Shown here piece by piece: positions 17,768-26,799 of a stretch of 64,000 nucleotides of DNA. This DNA is from Lachnospiraceae bacterium (GTDB taxonomy: Bacteria; Bacillota; Clostridia; Lachnospirales; Lachnospiraceae). How positions within the stretch are numbered: the first letter of the stretch is position 1; the number at the start of each line of letters is the position of its first letter. The notes below the pieces were generated by a model. That model saw only the letters and a list, made by a program, of their open reading frames with translations. It did not search any database and was not told where the DNA came from. The translations under genes were made by a program, and so were the position numbers. The stretch is taken from NCBI GenBank assembly GCA_017561085.1, contig JAFZDQ010000127.1:20936-84935 (forward strand). Reading direction: 5' to 3'.

Positions 17768-17800
17768 TCTGAATTTATTCAAAGATGAATCAAGCTATGA

Positions 17801-17834
17801 ATGGGAATGGTTTAGGCCATTCCCATTGTTTTTA
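17801..17834 (+). terminator. Intrinsic terminator after the DUF6062 gene
   Basis: ATGGGAATGG (17801-17810) / CCATTCCCAT (17817-17826), 6-base loop, then TGTTTTTAG. The stop codon of leftward spoVAC lies in the loop. Confidence 0.85.
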
Positions 17835-18294
17835 GGACATAGTAGGCAAGTCCCAGTAAAAAACTGCTGAAAATCCCGTACAGGATGACAGGACCGGCTA
17901 TGGTGAATATTTTGCAACCTACACCAAAAACCCAGCCTTCTTTTTTATATTCGATGGCGGGGGAGGCTACGGAGTTTGCAAAACCCGTAATCGGGACCAG
18001 CGCACCGGCCCCTCCGAATGTAACGATAGACGGATACAAATTCAGACCGGTCAAAAGAATACTGATGAAAATAAGCACAAGAGAGCAAAAACTGCCGGCC
18101 CCTTCTTTATCCATGGCAAGGGTGTCTGTAGCGAAGTTTAGCAGAAATTGTCCCAGAATACAAATGAGTCCGCCTGTGACAAAAGCCTTTGCCATTTGCA
18201 GGGGGAGGTTGTTTTTTGGGGTTATTTTTTTGATGTATTTTGCATATTCTTTTTCGGTAGTATTGGGTGTATTAGTTTGCATTTCGTTGTCCAT
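17812..18294 (-). CDS. spoVAC: Stage V sporulation protein AC
   Basis: A 160-aa polytopic inner-membrane protein of the SpoVA channel that moves dipicolinic acid into the forespore and out at germination. After a 35-residue hydrophilic N terminus come three to four hydrophobic helices. The family signature regions are PLQMAKAFVTGGLICILGQF, TFGGAGALVPITGFANSVAS and KEGWVFGVGCKIFTIAGPVI. GGGAG precedes the ATG. In most spore formers spoVAC, spoVAD and spoVAEB are adjacent; here spoVAC points left and spoVAD lies 2.7 kb away on the other strand. No convincing sigma-G promoter was found by eye. Confidence 0.9.
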   Translation of the reverse strand: MDNEMQTNTPNTTEKEYAKYIKKITPKNNLPLQMAKAFVTGGLICILGQFLLNFATDTLAMDKEGAGSFCSLVLIFISILLTGLNLYPSIVTFGGAGALVPITGFANSVASPAIEYKKEGWVFGVGCKIFTIAGPVILYGIFSSFLLGLAYYVLKTMGMA

Positions 18295-18426
18295 AATAAG
18301 TCTCCCGGAAGTTAGTGGAAACCCGTTTGTTTCCCTATCTGTAAGTTTGTTACAAAAGTGTGAAAATCATACATGAAATGTAATAAAAGTTTCAGGATTT
18401 CTTAAGAGAAAACCGCTATCTGTTTC

Positions 18427-18455
18427 TTGTGAATCGGGTCTGTAAATGATACAAT
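18427..18455 (+). promoter_or_regulatory. Predicted promoter of the MBOAT-SGNH pair
   Basis: TTGTGA (18427-18432), 17-bp spacer, TACAAT (18450-18455) with an extended-type TG at 18447. It reads into the MBOAT gene 31 bp downstream. Confidence 0.5.
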
Positions 18456-18485
18456 AAATGAAGAGAAAAAACAGAGGTTTTTGTG

Positions 18486-19811
18486 ATGATCAGTTTTACG
18501 GATTTGAATTTTTTATTCCGGTTTTTGCCGGGTTTACTTTTGATATATTATATGGTTCCCCTGCATCTTCGTGATGTGGTTTTGTTGCTTGGGAGCCTTG
18601 TTTTTTATGCAGTGGGAGAGCCGGTTTTAGTAGCACTTCTGCTTGTTTTGACTGTCGTGAATTTTTTATGTGCCAAAGGGGGAAAAGGCCTTAGCATCAC
18701 TGCGGTTCTTATTAATGTGGCTGTACTTGCCGCCTTTAAGGGCTTTGGTTTTATTTCAGAGAATGCTTTTTTACCGCTGGGACTTAGCTTTTATTTGTTC
18801 AAAATGATTTCCTTCCAGATTGATGTGACACGGGGACAAATAGAGGAGAGGATTACCTTCCGAAAGACGGCACTTTATTTTACCCTGTTTCCGCAGGTGA
18901 TATCGGGGCCTATCATGCGCTATGGGCAAGGGGATTTTGGTTATGCTAAGCGATTTGATTTAGAGCAGATCGGGGACGGCCTTTCTTATATGGTAATGGG
19001 TCTTTCCATGAAGGTACTTTTGGCAGACCGGCTGGCTATTTTGTGGAATGATTTGCAGATGATTGGATATATCAGCATATCAACGCCCCTGGCATGGCTT
19101 GGCATGCTTGGCTATTCCCTACAGCTGTATTTTGACTTTTGGGGCTATTCCTTGATGGCGGCAGGTATATTGATGCTGTTTGGGTATGAATTTGTAGAAA
19201 ATTTCAGGCATCCTTACGGGGCTGTTTCCGTTAGTGATTTTTATCGCAGGTGGCATATGACCCTGGGAGCGTTTTTTCGGGACTATGTTTATATTCCCAT
19301 GGGTGGCAGCCGGTGCGGTAAGCTAAGAACAGTGATAAATCTTGCTGTGGTTTGGCTGATTACCGGAATCTGGCACGGAAGCGGTATCCATTTCCTTGTT
19401 TGGGGAGGTGTACTGGGCGTGCTGATTATGGCAGAAAAGCTTTGCTATGGGAAATTATTGACGAAGGTACCGGTTTTGGGACATTTATATGTATGGTTTG
19501 TGATTCCCCTTACCTGGATGCTGTTTGCCATTCCCGGAAAGGAAGCTGTTTTAGAGTACCTGGGACGGCTGTTTCCGTTTGCGGGAGCAGGCGGTGTGGC
19601 GGTGAATACCGGTGATATCCTGCTTTATGGCAGCAGGTACGGGCTGTTAATGCTGGTAGGGCTTATCCTCTGTATTCCGGCAGTTTTTAGGGCAATTGAC
19701 AAGCGGAAAAGAAATCCTCTTGTGGTACTTTTACTTGCAGGATTGTTTTGGATGTCGGTTTATATGACGGCCAATACGGCAGGCAATCCGTTTATGTATT
19801 TTGACTTTTAG
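18486..19811 (+). CDS. MBOAT family O-acyltransferase (AlgI/DltB-like)
   Basis: A 441-aa integral membrane protein with about ten hydrophobic segments. The MBOAT core is clear: QLYFDFWGYSLMAAG, then FYRRWHMTLGAFFRDYVYIP, then GIWHGSGIHFLVWG with the catalytic His (WHG). Such enzymes pass acyl groups, usually acetyl, across the membrane to polysaccharides or peptidoglycan. I prefer ATG 18486 over GTG 18483, with AGAGG 8 bases upstream. An SGNH-domain gene 18 bases downstream is the usual partner that completes the transfer outside. The polymer modified is unknown; its position between spoVAC and spoVAD could hint at spore envelope, but the promoter looks vegetative. Confidence 0.9.
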   Translation: MISFTDLNFLFRFLPGLLLIYYMVPLHLRDVVLLLGSLVFYAVGEPVLVALLLVLTVVNFLCAKGGKGLSITAVLINVAVLAAFKGFGFISENAFLPLGLSFYLFKMISFQIDVTRGQIEERITFRKTALYFTLFPQVISGPIMRYGQGDFGYAKRFDLEQIGDGLSYMVMGLSMKVLLADRLAILWNDLQMIGYISISTPLAWLGMLGYSLQLYFDFWGYSLMAAGILMLFGYEFVENFRHPYGAVSVSDFYRRWHMTLGAFFRDYVYIPMGGSRCGKLRTVINLAVVWLITGIWHGSGIHFLVWGGVLGVLIMAEKLCYGKLLTKVPVLGHLYVWFVIPLTWMLFAIPGKEAVLEYLGRLFPFAGAGGVAVNTGDILLYGSRYGLLMLVGLILCIPAVFRAIDKRKRNPLVVLLLAGLFWMSVYMTANTAGNPFMYFDF

Positions 19812-19829
19812 AAAGGTTTGTAGATAGAT

Positions 19830-20942
19830 ATGAGGTTGTTGAAGAAAGCACCGCTTTTTTTGATATTACTTATTTCGGGCATCTTCTTTTTTCTGACAGC
19901 TGTTTTGGGCAGAAATACTGTCTACGCGCAGATTCCCTTAGAACCGGAGAAACAGCCGGTACTTTCGGTGGTTTTCCGGGGGTTAAAGGAAGGGATTCAT
20001 CCCTTGCAGGTATTCGATTCCGAGCGGATGTGCGATGAAGTGCAAAAGGAAGAGGTTTCGGAAAGCGCAGAGGTGAAGCAGGAAGAGACGGTGGAAGGGA
20101 TGCCGGAGCAGGCTAAAATCCCGGTCTTAAACGGGGAATCGCAGCAGAAACCAATCGTGGACAAAGAAGCAGTTACTAAGGTAGAAGAAGAGGAGATTCA
20201 GGCTGCAGTGATACCCACTGCAGAGCCGGTTCCTTATTCCATCAAAAATATCCGTACAGAGCCCTTAAGGGAGAGTACCAGGGAAGAATACCTGAACCAT
20301 ATTTCCGCGGATATTTACGGCGATACAGGGGTTTTAAGGGCAGCAGAATATGCTTTTGAGCCTGTAACGGAAAATTATTTTGATGACGCGCTGTTTATTG
20401 GTGATTCCAGAACGGTGGGCCTGCGTGATTACACGGATTTAAGCGACCATGCCTATTTTTTGTGCGAGACCTCCCTTACCATCCAAAAGGTGTTTACCAG
20501 GGAATTTAAAGGAAAAGGAACCCTGGAGGAGGTGCTGGCTGCCGGAGATTTTGGCAAGATTTACCTGATGCTTGGTATCAATGAATTGGGCCTGGGGACC
20601 ACTGAGGACTATGTGGCCAGCTATACCGCAGTAATTGACCGGATTCATGAACTGGAGCCTGAGGCACTGATTTTCATTCAGGCGAATATGCACGTAGCAG
20701 AAGAAAAGTCAAAAACGGATAAAATTTTTAATAATCAAAATATCGAAGCAAGAAACAGGGCCATAGCGACCCTCTCAGATAATATACAGGTGTTTTATAT
20801 TGATGTAAATGAAGCGGTCAGCGACGAAAACGGCTATCTGAAGGATGAATATACCTATGATAAGATTCATTTGCTGGGCAGATACAATGATATCTGGAAA
20901 CAGTTTTTATTAACGAAAGGTGTAAAGACCAAATCAGAATAA
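19830..20942 (+). CDS. Membrane-anchored SGNH/GDSL hydrolase-like protein, MBOAT partner
   Basis: The 370-aa product has an N-terminal hydrophobic anchor (residues about 7-27), a charged, Glu-rich linker to about residue 140, and an SGNH domain. The nucleophile block is FIGDSRTVGL near residue 191, the Gly/Asn block is GINELG near 250, and the Asp/His block is DKIHLLG near 350. It should sit outside the cell. Such proteins work with MBOAT enzymes (AlgJ/AlgX, PatB and similar) as the O-acetyltransferase or esterase half. GAAAGG is the ribosome site. The downstream hairpin starts 16 bases after the stop. Confidence in the fold is high and in the substrate low. Confidence 0.85.
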   Translation: MRLLKKAPLFLILLISGIFFFLTAVLGRNTVYAQIPLEPEKQPVLSVVFRGLKEGIHPLQVFDSERMCDEVQKEEVSESAEVKQEETVEGMPEQAKIPVLNGESQQKPIVDKEAVTKVEEEEIQAAVIPTAEPVPYSIKNIRTEPLRESTREEYLNHISADIYGDTGVLRAAEYAFEPVTENYFDDALFIGDSRTVGLRDYTDLSDHAYFLCETSLTIQKVFTREFKGKGTLEEVLAAGDFGKIYLMLGINELGLGTTEDYVASYTAVIDRIHELEPEALIFIQANMHVAEEKSKTDKIFNNQNIEARNRAIATLSDNIQVFYIDVNEAVSDENGYLKDEYTYDKIHLLGRYNDIWKQFLLTKGVKTKSE

Positions 20943-20958
20943 TGATGCATAAAGAAAT

Positions 20959-21006
20959 CTCCGGTGAGCAACACTAACAAAAAAGTGAGTTTACCGGAGG
21001 TTTTTT
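20959..21006 (+). promoter_or_regulatory. Terminator-like hairpin holding the spoVAD ribosome site
   Basis: CTCCGGT (20959-20965) pairs with ACCGGAG (20993-20999), with an inner CACT/AGTG, then GTTTTTT runs directly into ATG 21007. The GGAGG needed for spoVAD lies in the right arm, so the structure could end the SGNH transcript and hide the ribosome site on read-through RNA. Confidence 0.6.
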
Positions 21007-22056
21007 ATGGAAATGGATAATATGGAGCAAACGGGCGGTGCAATTTTTGAACAGGGTAAGCAGAGCATCAAGGTGCCGGTTCCCGTTTATATACGGGCAA
21101 GTGCCAGCGTAGTAGGAACCAAGGAAGGGAAAGGCCCTCTGGGAAGCCTTTTTGACATGATTGGTGTGGATGATAAATTTGGTTGTGATACCTGGGAAGA
21201 GGCGGAAAGCACCCTGCAAAAGGAGGCCCTGACACTTGCAATCGGCAAAGCGGGTCTGAAAAACAGCGACATCCGCTTTTTATATGCAGGAGATTTATTG
21301 AGCCAGTCCATGGCCAGCAGCTTTGGACTGGGAAGCTTCGGGATTCCCCTTCTGGGAGTGTATGGAGCCTGTTCTACCAGCGCGCTGACCTTAGCATCGG
21401 CAACCATTGCCATTGCAGGGGGTGTGGCCCAGTATGCGGCCTGTGTAACCTCCAGTCATTTTGCCAGTGCGGAAAAAGAATTCAGATATCCTCTTGCATA
21501 CGGAAATCAAAGGCCGGCATCTTCCAGCTGGACCGTGACGGGAAGCGGAGCTTTTATCATCAGCAGCAGAAAGGGAGAGTGTGACAGAGCCATGCTTACC
21601 GGAGTAACAATCGGAAAAATCGTGGATTTTGGCGTAAAGGATTCCATGAATATGGGTGCCTGCATGGCACCGGCAGCTTGTGATACGATTCTGACGCATT
21701 TAGAGGACTTTGGAAGGGTGCCGTCCGATTATGACAGGATAATCACCGGAGATTTGGGAATGGTAGGGCAGCAGGCCCTGATTTGCATGCTCAGGGAAAA
21801 GGGCTGCGATATTGAGAACGTGCATATGGACTGCGGAATTGAAATCTATGACAAAAGCCAGGGAACTGCTTCCGGCGGTTCCGGTTGCGGATGTGCGGCG
21901 GTAACCCTTTCTGCTTATATACTAAAGCAACTGGAAGAAAAAAAGTGGAAGCGGATACTTTTTGTGCCAACGGGAGCACTGCTTAGTAAAACCAGCTTTA
22001 ACGAAGGACAGACCATACCGGGGATTGCCCATGCCATAGAACTGGTGAGTCCTTAA
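21007..22056 (+). CDS. spoVAD: Stage V sporulation protein AD
   Basis: A 349-aa thiolase-fold protein that binds dipicolinic acid and works with SpoVAC and SpoVAEB in spore DPA uptake. Recognisable stretches are PVYIRASASVVGTKEGKGPLG, LLGVYGACSTSALTL, HFASAEKEFRYPL and GGSGCGCAAVTLSAYIL. It is cytosolic or peripheral. The start ATG is 7 bases after GGAGG in the hairpin above. A full operon partner spoVAEB is not in the window. The next gene on the same strand encodes an unknown membrane protein. Confidence 0.93.
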   Translation: MEMDNMEQTGGAIFEQGKQSIKVPVPVYIRASASVVGTKEGKGPLGSLFDMIGVDDKFGCDTWEEAESTLQKEALTLAIGKAGLKNSDIRFLYAGDLLSQSMASSFGLGSFGIPLLGVYGACSTSALTLASATIAIAGGVAQYAACVTSSHFASAEKEFRYPLAYGNQRPASSSWTVTGSGAFIISSRKGECDRAMLTGVTIGKIVDFGVKDSMNMGACMAPAACDTILTHLEDFGRVPSDYDRIITGDLGMVGQQALICMLREKGCDIENVHMDCGIEIYDKSQGTASGGSGCGCAAVTLSAYILKQLEEKKWKRILFVPTGALLSKTSFNEGQTIPGIAHAIELVSP

Positions 22057-22135
22057 TTTTTCACGAAAAAGGGAAATACAGGGTGTTCATTTTGGGGGGA
22101 TTTCATTATAATAGTATTGAAATGAGGTAGATACT

Positions 22136-22885
22136 ATGAAATTCCGAAAAGAACACACCCCTATGTTGAAAATATATTTGTTTAAGCTGGCAATCCGCGT
22201 GTGCCTTTTTTTGATTACCGCGTGTATTTATATTTGGGATAAGGATGCCATTTACAGCCTGGTGGTGACGCCCCTTGGACAGGGGATTAATTTCATGCAT
22301 GTGTTGTGGCTTATTTTCATGGTGATGATGATCAATCACCTGATTCCCAGAGGGATGAAAACCATGGCGCTTCTTAAGATTGAAAAGCGGGCGTATCTGG
22401 AGAACCCTGATTATGACAGGGAAAAACTCCGCGGATTTGTCAAAATACAGAATAAAAAAGCAGCAGTGGTGATGATTGTATGGCTTGCCTTTAACAGTAT
22501 TTTCGGCGGTCTTTATATGGCCGGTATTTTAGAAAAAGCAGATTTGATTATGCTGACGGTTTTTTACTTTTTGTGTGATTATATCTGTATTTTGTTTTTC
22601 TGTCCGTTCCAGACATTTATCATGAAAAATAAGTGCTGTATCAACTGCAGAATTTATGATTGGGGACATTTTATGATGTTTACGCCCATGCTTTGGTTTA
22701 GGGATTTTTATGGACTGAGTCTGTTTTTGACGGCGTGCGTGGTGCTTGTGCGATGGGAAATCAGCTATGCCATGTTTCCGGAACGTTTTTGGTCTGGCTC
22801 GAACCGGATACTGCAGTGTGAACATTGCAAGGACAGGACCTGCCGCATTAAAAAAGCCTGTGCCGGAGGCAGAAAAAAGGCTTAA
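22136..22885 (+). CDS. Unknown membrane protein with two cysteine clusters
   Basis: A 249-aa protein I cannot place in a family. About five hydrophobic segments are seen (about residues 15-33, 52-70, 103-125, 133-155, 178-200). Between helices is CCINC near residue 167 followed by DWGHFMMF, and the basic C-terminal tail has CEHCKDRTC near 230. The two clusters could bind a metal or Fe-S centre on one membrane face. GAGGTAG precedes the ATG at 22136, and TATAAT at 22107-22112 is a likely -10. It lies between spoVAD and the clpB promoter, which gives no firm clue. Confidence 0.7.
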   Translation: MKFRKEHTPMLKIYLFKLAIRVCLFLITACIYIWDKDAIYSLVVTPLGQGINFMHVLWLIFMVMMINHLIPRGMKTMALLKIEKRAYLENPDYDREKLRGFVKIQNKKAAVVMIVWLAFNSIFGGLYMAGILEKADLIMLTVFYFLCDYICILFFCPFQTFIMKNKCCINCRIYDWGHFMMFTPMLWFRDFYGLSLFLTACVVLVRWEISYAMFPERFWSGSNRILQCEHCKDRTCRIKKACAGGRKKA

Positions 22886-22905
22886 ATTATTAACAATTTA
22901 TAAAA

Positions 22906-22932
22906 TTAGCACTCGTCTCTTGACAGTGCTAA
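22906..22932 (+). promoter_or_regulatory. CIRCE operator (HrcA binding site)
   Basis: TTAGCACTC (22906-22914), 9 bases, CAGTGCTAA (22924-22932). It differs from the consensus inverted repeat at one base (C for G at 22924). It overlaps the -35 of the clpB promoter. Confidence 0.9.
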
Positions 22933-22948
22933 CAACTGGTGTTATATT
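22920..22948 (+). promoter_or_regulatory. clpB sigma-A promoter
   Basis: TTGACA (22920-22925), 17-bp spacer, TATATT (22943-22948), with the -35 inside the CIRCE element, the expected layout for HrcA repression. Confidence 0.8.
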
Positions 22949-22990
22949 TCCTATAGAACAAGGGAATTTGGTTTGATAGGAGGCGTGCGA

Positions 22991-25573
22991 ATGAATATCA
23001 GTAAATTTACGCAAAAATCCATGCAGGCAGTAGAAGGCTGCCAGAAGCTGGCATATGAATACGGAAACCAGGAAATTGAGCAGGAACATTTGCTTTACAG
23101 TCTGCTTACCTTAGAGGACAGTTTGATTTTGAAGCTTATCCAGAAGATGGAAATCGACGGACAGACCTTTTTAAGTCAGGCTGAGAAGCTCCTTGCGGCG
23201 AGAACCAAGGTTAGTGGAGGCCAGCCTTATGTGGGGCAGGACTTAAACAAGGTACTGATCCAGGCTGAGGAGGAAGCAAAGATTCTTTCTGATGAATATG
23301 TTTCCGTGGAGCATCTTTTCCTTGCCATGGTGAAATATCCAAGTAAGACCATCAAGGAATTATTTGCAAGATTCGGTATTAATACAGAGCGCTTTTTACA
23401 GGCGCTTTCAACGGTAAGAGGAAACCAGCGGGTTACAAGCGATAATCCGGAGGCTACTTACGATACATTGACGAAATACGGGCAGGAGCTGGTTGAGAAG
23501 GCCAAGGAACAGAAGCTTGACCCTGTAATCGGCAGAGACAATGAAATCAGGAATATTATCAGGATTTTATCCCGTAAAACGAAGAATAATCCTGTCCTTA
23601 TCGGAGAACCCGGTGTAGGAAAAACGGCCGTGGTGGAAGGACTTGCCCAGAGAATTGTTAAGGGTGATGTTCCCCAGGGACTGAAGGATAAGAAGATTTT
23701 TGCCCTGGATATGGGTGCCCTGGTAGCAGGTGCCAAATACAGAGGCGAGTTTGAAGAGCGTCTGAAAGCGGTTTTAGAGGATGTAAAGAAGAGCGACGGA
23801 CAGATTATTCTGTTTATTGATGAACTTCATACCATTGTAGGAGCCGGTAAGACAGACGGTGCCTTAGATGCCGGTAATATGTTAAAGCCTATGCTGGCGC
23901 GAGGGGAACTGCATTGTATCGGTGCCACCACCTTAGATGAATACAGACAGTATATTGAAAAAGATGCAGCACTGGAGAGAAGATTCCAGCCTGTTATGGT
24001 AGAGGAACCTACTGTAGAGGATACCATTTCCATCCTGCGTGGATTAAAAGAACGTTATGAGGTTTACCATGGTGTGAAAATCATGGATAATGCCCTGGTA
24101 AGTGCGGCGGTGCTTTCTAACCGATATATTTCCGACCGTTTCTTGCCGGATAAGGCCATCGATTTGGTGGATGAGGCCTGTGCCCTGATTAAGACGGAAC
24201 TGGATTCCATGCCCACGGAACTGGATGAACTTAACCGTAAAATAATGCTTTTGGAAATCGAGGAGATTGCCCTGAAGAAGGAAAATGACCGACTCAGTAC
24301 CGAACGTCTTGTAGAACTGCAAAAGGAACTGGCTGAGTTAAAGGATGCGTTTCATGTGCGTAAAGTGCAGTGGGAAAATGAAAAGACACAGGTTGATAAA
24401 TTGTCAAAGCTGCGTGAAGAAATTGAACGCGTGAACAGTCAGATAGAGATTTGCAAACGCCAGGGGGATTTTGCCAAGGTAAGTGAATTAAGCTACAGCA
24501 CATTGCCGTCCCTTAAGAAGGAACTGGAAGAGGCGGAACTTCAGATTAAGGAGAATGAGTTATCCCTTGTCCGTGAAAAAGTATCTGAAGAAGAAATTGC
24601 CAGAATCATTTCCAGATGGACGGGAATTCCGGTAGCGAAGCTGACAGAAAGTGAGCGCAATAAGACGCTTCATTTAGATGATGAACTGCACAAGCGTGTA
24701 GTGGGCCAGGAGGAAGGTGTTACCAAGGTGACGGAAGCCATTATCCGTTCCAAGGCGGGAATTAAAGATCCTTCCAAACCAATCGGTTCCTTCCTGTTTT
24801 TGGGGCCTACCGGTGTAGGAAAGACAGAACTTGCCAAGTCACTTGCCGCAGCCCTTTTTGATGACGAGAATAATATGGTGCGTATCGATATGAGTGAATA
24901 TATGGAGAAATATTCCGTATCCAGACTCATCGGAGCGCCTCCCGGATATGTGGGATATGAAGAAGGCGGACAACTGACCGAAGCAGTCAGAAGAAAACCG
25001 TACTCTGTAGTTCTCTTTGATGAAATTGAAAAAGCCCATCCGGATGTGTTTAATGTGCTGTTACAGGTGTTAGATGACGGACGGATTACAGATTCCCAAG
25101 GCAGAACGGTAGACTTTAAGAACACCATATTAATTATGACCTCCAATATCGGTGCGCCCTATCTGTTAGAGGGTATTGACCAAGACGGTACCATTAGTGC
25201 CGGCGCAGAAGAACTGGTAATGAACGAGCTCCGTGCCCATTTCAGACCGGAATTTTTGAACCGTTTGGATGAAACCATTTTATTTAAGCCTTTAACGAAG
25301 GAACATATCAGCGGAATTATGAAACTGATTGTGGATGACTTAAATAACAGGCTGGCGGATAGAGAATTAACAGTGAAATTGTCTCCCGAGGCGGAAGCGT
25401 TCATTGTAGAACAGGCATATGACCCGGTTTACGGTGCCAGACCCTTGAAACGATATATCCAGAAGCATGTAGAAACCCTGACGGCGAAACTGATTCTGGC
25501 GGATGAAGTTTCCCGTGGGGATAGTATAGTAATCGATGTTGAGAATGATTTATTAGTGGCAAGGAAAAACTAA
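22991..25573 (+). CDS. clpB: ATP-dependent chaperone ClpB
   Basis: This 860-aa AAA+ disaggregase rescues aggregated proteins with DnaK. It has an N-terminal Clp domain (two repeats, residues about 1-145), a first AAA module with Walker A GEPGVGKT near 205, a coiled-coil middle domain (about 395-525) typical of ClpB rather than ClpA, and a second AAA module with GPTGVGKT near 600 and a C-terminal D2-small domain. The start at ATG 22991 is 7 bases after AGGAGG. The upstream CIRCE predicts heat induction through HrcA, encoded elsewhere. It is a single-gene transcript ended by a hairpin terminator. Confidence 0.97.
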   Translation: MNISKFTQKSMQAVEGCQKLAYEYGNQEIEQEHLLYSLLTLEDSLILKLIQKMEIDGQTFLSQAEKLLAARTKVSGGQPYVGQDLNKVLIQAEEEAKILSDEYVSVEHLFLAMVKYPSKTIKELFARFGINTERFLQALSTVRGNQRVTSDNPEATYDTLTKYGQELVEKAKEQKLDPVIGRDNEIRNIIRILSRKTKNNPVLIGEPGVGKTAVVEGLAQRIVKGDVPQGLKDKKIFALDMGALVAGAKYRGEFEERLKAVLEDVKKSDGQIILFIDELHTIVGAGKTDGALDAGNMLKPMLARGELHCIGATTLDEYRQYIEKDAALERRFQPVMVEEPTVEDTISILRGLKERYEVYHGVKIMDNALVSAAVLSNRYISDRFLPDKAIDLVDEACALIKTELDSMPTELDELNRKIMLLEIEEIALKKENDRLSTERLVELQKELAELKDAFHVRKVQWENEKTQVDKLSKLREEIERVNSQIEICKRQGDFAKVSELSYSTLPSLKKELEEAELQIKENELSLVREKVSEEEIARIISRWTGIPVAKLTESERNKTLHLDDELHKRVVGQEEGVTKVTEAIIRSKAGIKDPSKPIGSFLFLGPTGVGKTELAKSLAAALFDDENNMVRIDMSEYMEKYSVSRLIGAPPGYVGYEEGGQLTEAVRRKPYSVVLFDEIEKAHPDVFNVLLQVLDDGRITDSQGRTVDFKNTILIMTSNIGAPYLLEGIDQDGTISAGAEELVMNELRAHFRPEFLNRLDETILFKPLTKEHISGIMKLIVDDLNNRLADRELTVKLSPEAEAFIVEQAYDPVYGARPLKRYIQKHVETLTAKLILADEVSRGDSIVIDVENDLLVARKN

Positions 25574-25590
25574 AAAAATATTTTTATGGC

Positions 25591-25632
25591 AAAAAGCCGG
25601 AGTCTATCTGAGATAGAACTTCGGCTTTTTAT
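25591..25632. terminator. Bidirectional terminator after clpB
   Basis: AAAAAGCCGGAGTCTATCT (25591-25609) pairs imperfectly with AGATAGAACTTCGGCTTTTT (25611-25630). The left A run serves the leftward genes ending at 25669. Confidence 0.85.
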
Positions 25633-25668
25633 AATAAAATGTATAATTTTGAGGGCTTAATATATAGA

Positions 25669-26058
25669 TTAGGATAAAAAGTTTTGAAGGTTATTCAAAA
25701 AAGCTAATCTACTGGTAAAAACTAATATATAAGAAATAATTACAAGTGCTAATGCAATGATACTACATATTACACCGGAAACAGCCATGTTTTTTCCACG
25801 ATAGTGCTTAGTTATAGCAATAGCACCTAATGAAAGTGAGACGAGAGCTAATGCAATAGAGATTAATCTTACACATAAGAATACTAGTGAACAAATTCCA
25901 CATACCATTGAAGCGATTGACAATCCGATTTTATTTGTTGATTCAGGCTGTGCGGTATTTAAAGTGTAATCATAATTTGAGTATTGAGTTTCAGCGTTTT
26001 CACTTGTAAATGTTTCTGTTTGGTTAAGTTCCTGTTTGATGTTTTCTTCTGTTGTCAT
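25669..26058 (-). CDS. DUF4190 domain-containing membrane protein
   Basis: A 129-aa protein: a hydrophilic, Thr/Glu/Asn-rich N terminus of about 42 residues followed by two hydrophobic stretches (about 45-80 and 92-115) separated by a basic turn ITKHYRGKNMAVSG. The pattern KIGLSIASMVCGICSLVFLC matches DUF4190, common in Firmicutes with no known function. GGAGGTAACAT precedes the ATG. It follows the other small membrane gene by 13 bases, and both are AT-rich relative to clpB. They probably form a two-gene unit transcribed from the palindrome region at 26454. Confidence 0.75.
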   Translation of the reverse strand: MTTEENIKQELNQTETFTSENAETQYSNYDYTLNTAQPESTNKIGLSIASMVCGICSLVFLCVRLISIALALVSLSLGAIAITKHYRGKNMAVSGVICSIIALALVIISYILVFTSRLAFLNNLQNFLS

Positions 26059-26071
26059 ATGTTACCTCCAA

Positions 26072-26411
26072 TTAAAAAATGCTTAATAAGTTAAATATGT
26101 TAAAACTACGTTTGCTAATCTGATTAATAATATCAAAAGCACAGTATGCACAAATAACCAGCCAGGCTACTTTATTGCAAATAAGAGTTGCAAGTGGAAG
26201 CCCTAAAGAAATCTCCTTTTTTCCTTGCGTTATAATAAGAATACTAAGGATAATCGAAGGAATCGAAAGCATATATGCTAGAATAACAAACGCATAGGAG
26301 GTTCCGGAGAAAAGTGATGCGATGATAGCAAGAATTCCAATTGCTAAAGAAATAATTTGTAATAAAGGAATAACTTGTTCATTTAGTTGAATAATAGGCT
26401 TTGTATTCATT
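26072..26411 (-). CDS. Small four-helix membrane protein
   Basis: I place the start at 26411 because GGAGGAAG lies just upstream; a longer frame to 26449 would begin in the operator region. The 112-aa product is mostly hydrophobic, with segments at about 14-34, 38-60, 70-90 and an end helix. It resembles DUF4190-like proteins but no named family is certain. It is the promoter-proximal gene of a leftward pair with DUF4190 and is divergent from a Cro-like regulator, which suggests the regulator controls it. Confidence 0.6.
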
Positions 26412-26453
26412 AATACTTCCTCCACAGTAATAGAATATTGATATAGCACATTA

Positions 26454-26492
26454 TACTCAATATATTGAGTATGGTCAATATGTTGAGTGTGA
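26454..26492. promoter_or_regulatory. Palindromic operator for the XRE regulator
   Basis: ATACTCAATATATTGAGTAT (26454-26473) is a perfect 20-bp palindrome; a second copy of the half pattern, TCAATATGTTGAGTG, follows at 26477-26491. Both lie between the divergent membrane-protein pair and the Cro-like gene. Confidence 0.65.
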
Positions 26493-26515
26493 TATTTTTA
26501 AATTGGTGATGATAA

Positions 26516-26719
26516 ATGATTTCTTATAAACCTTTTTATGAAACGCTATATAGAAAAGATATCACGGAATATCAATTAATTTATAAACATGGTTTTTCTG
26601 CGAATACGATTCAACGTATGAAAAAAGGATTGCCGATAACGACAAAGACGTTGGATACACTGTGCTATGTATTGGATTGTGAGGTTTCGGATATTATCGT
26701 GCATGATAAAACACAATAA
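26516..26719 (+). CDS. Cro/C1-type (XRE) helix-turn-helix regulator
   Basis: A 67-aa single-domain DNA-binding protein. The helix-turn-helix is YQLIYKHGFSANTIQRMKKG (residues about 19-38), and TTKTLDTLCYVLDCEVSDII completes the XRE five-helix fold of the HTH_26 type. The ribosome site is weak (TGGTGATGATAA). It has no ligand domain. It probably binds the palindromes at 26454-26492 and controls itself and the divergent small membrane proteins. Low GC and the self-contained layout suggest a small acquired module. Confidence 0.85.
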   Translation: MISYKPFYETLYRKDITEYQLIYKHGFSANTIQRMKKGLPITTKTLDTLCYVLDCEVSDIIVHDKTQ

Positions 26720-26799
26720 CTTTTTAAAGTTACTGTTGTAAAAAAGAATGTAATTATTTATGATAATAAACAAAAAGAGCAAATGAGAGTGAGGACCAC

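Noticed and set aside
22973-22990. Upstream start for clpB
   Set aside because: The AGGAGG at 22978-22983 fits ATG 22991, and ClpB proteins begin with MNxxKFT-type residues.
24670-25146. Antisense open frame in clpB
   Set aside because: Mirrors the clpB second AAA module and shows no independent start site or family.
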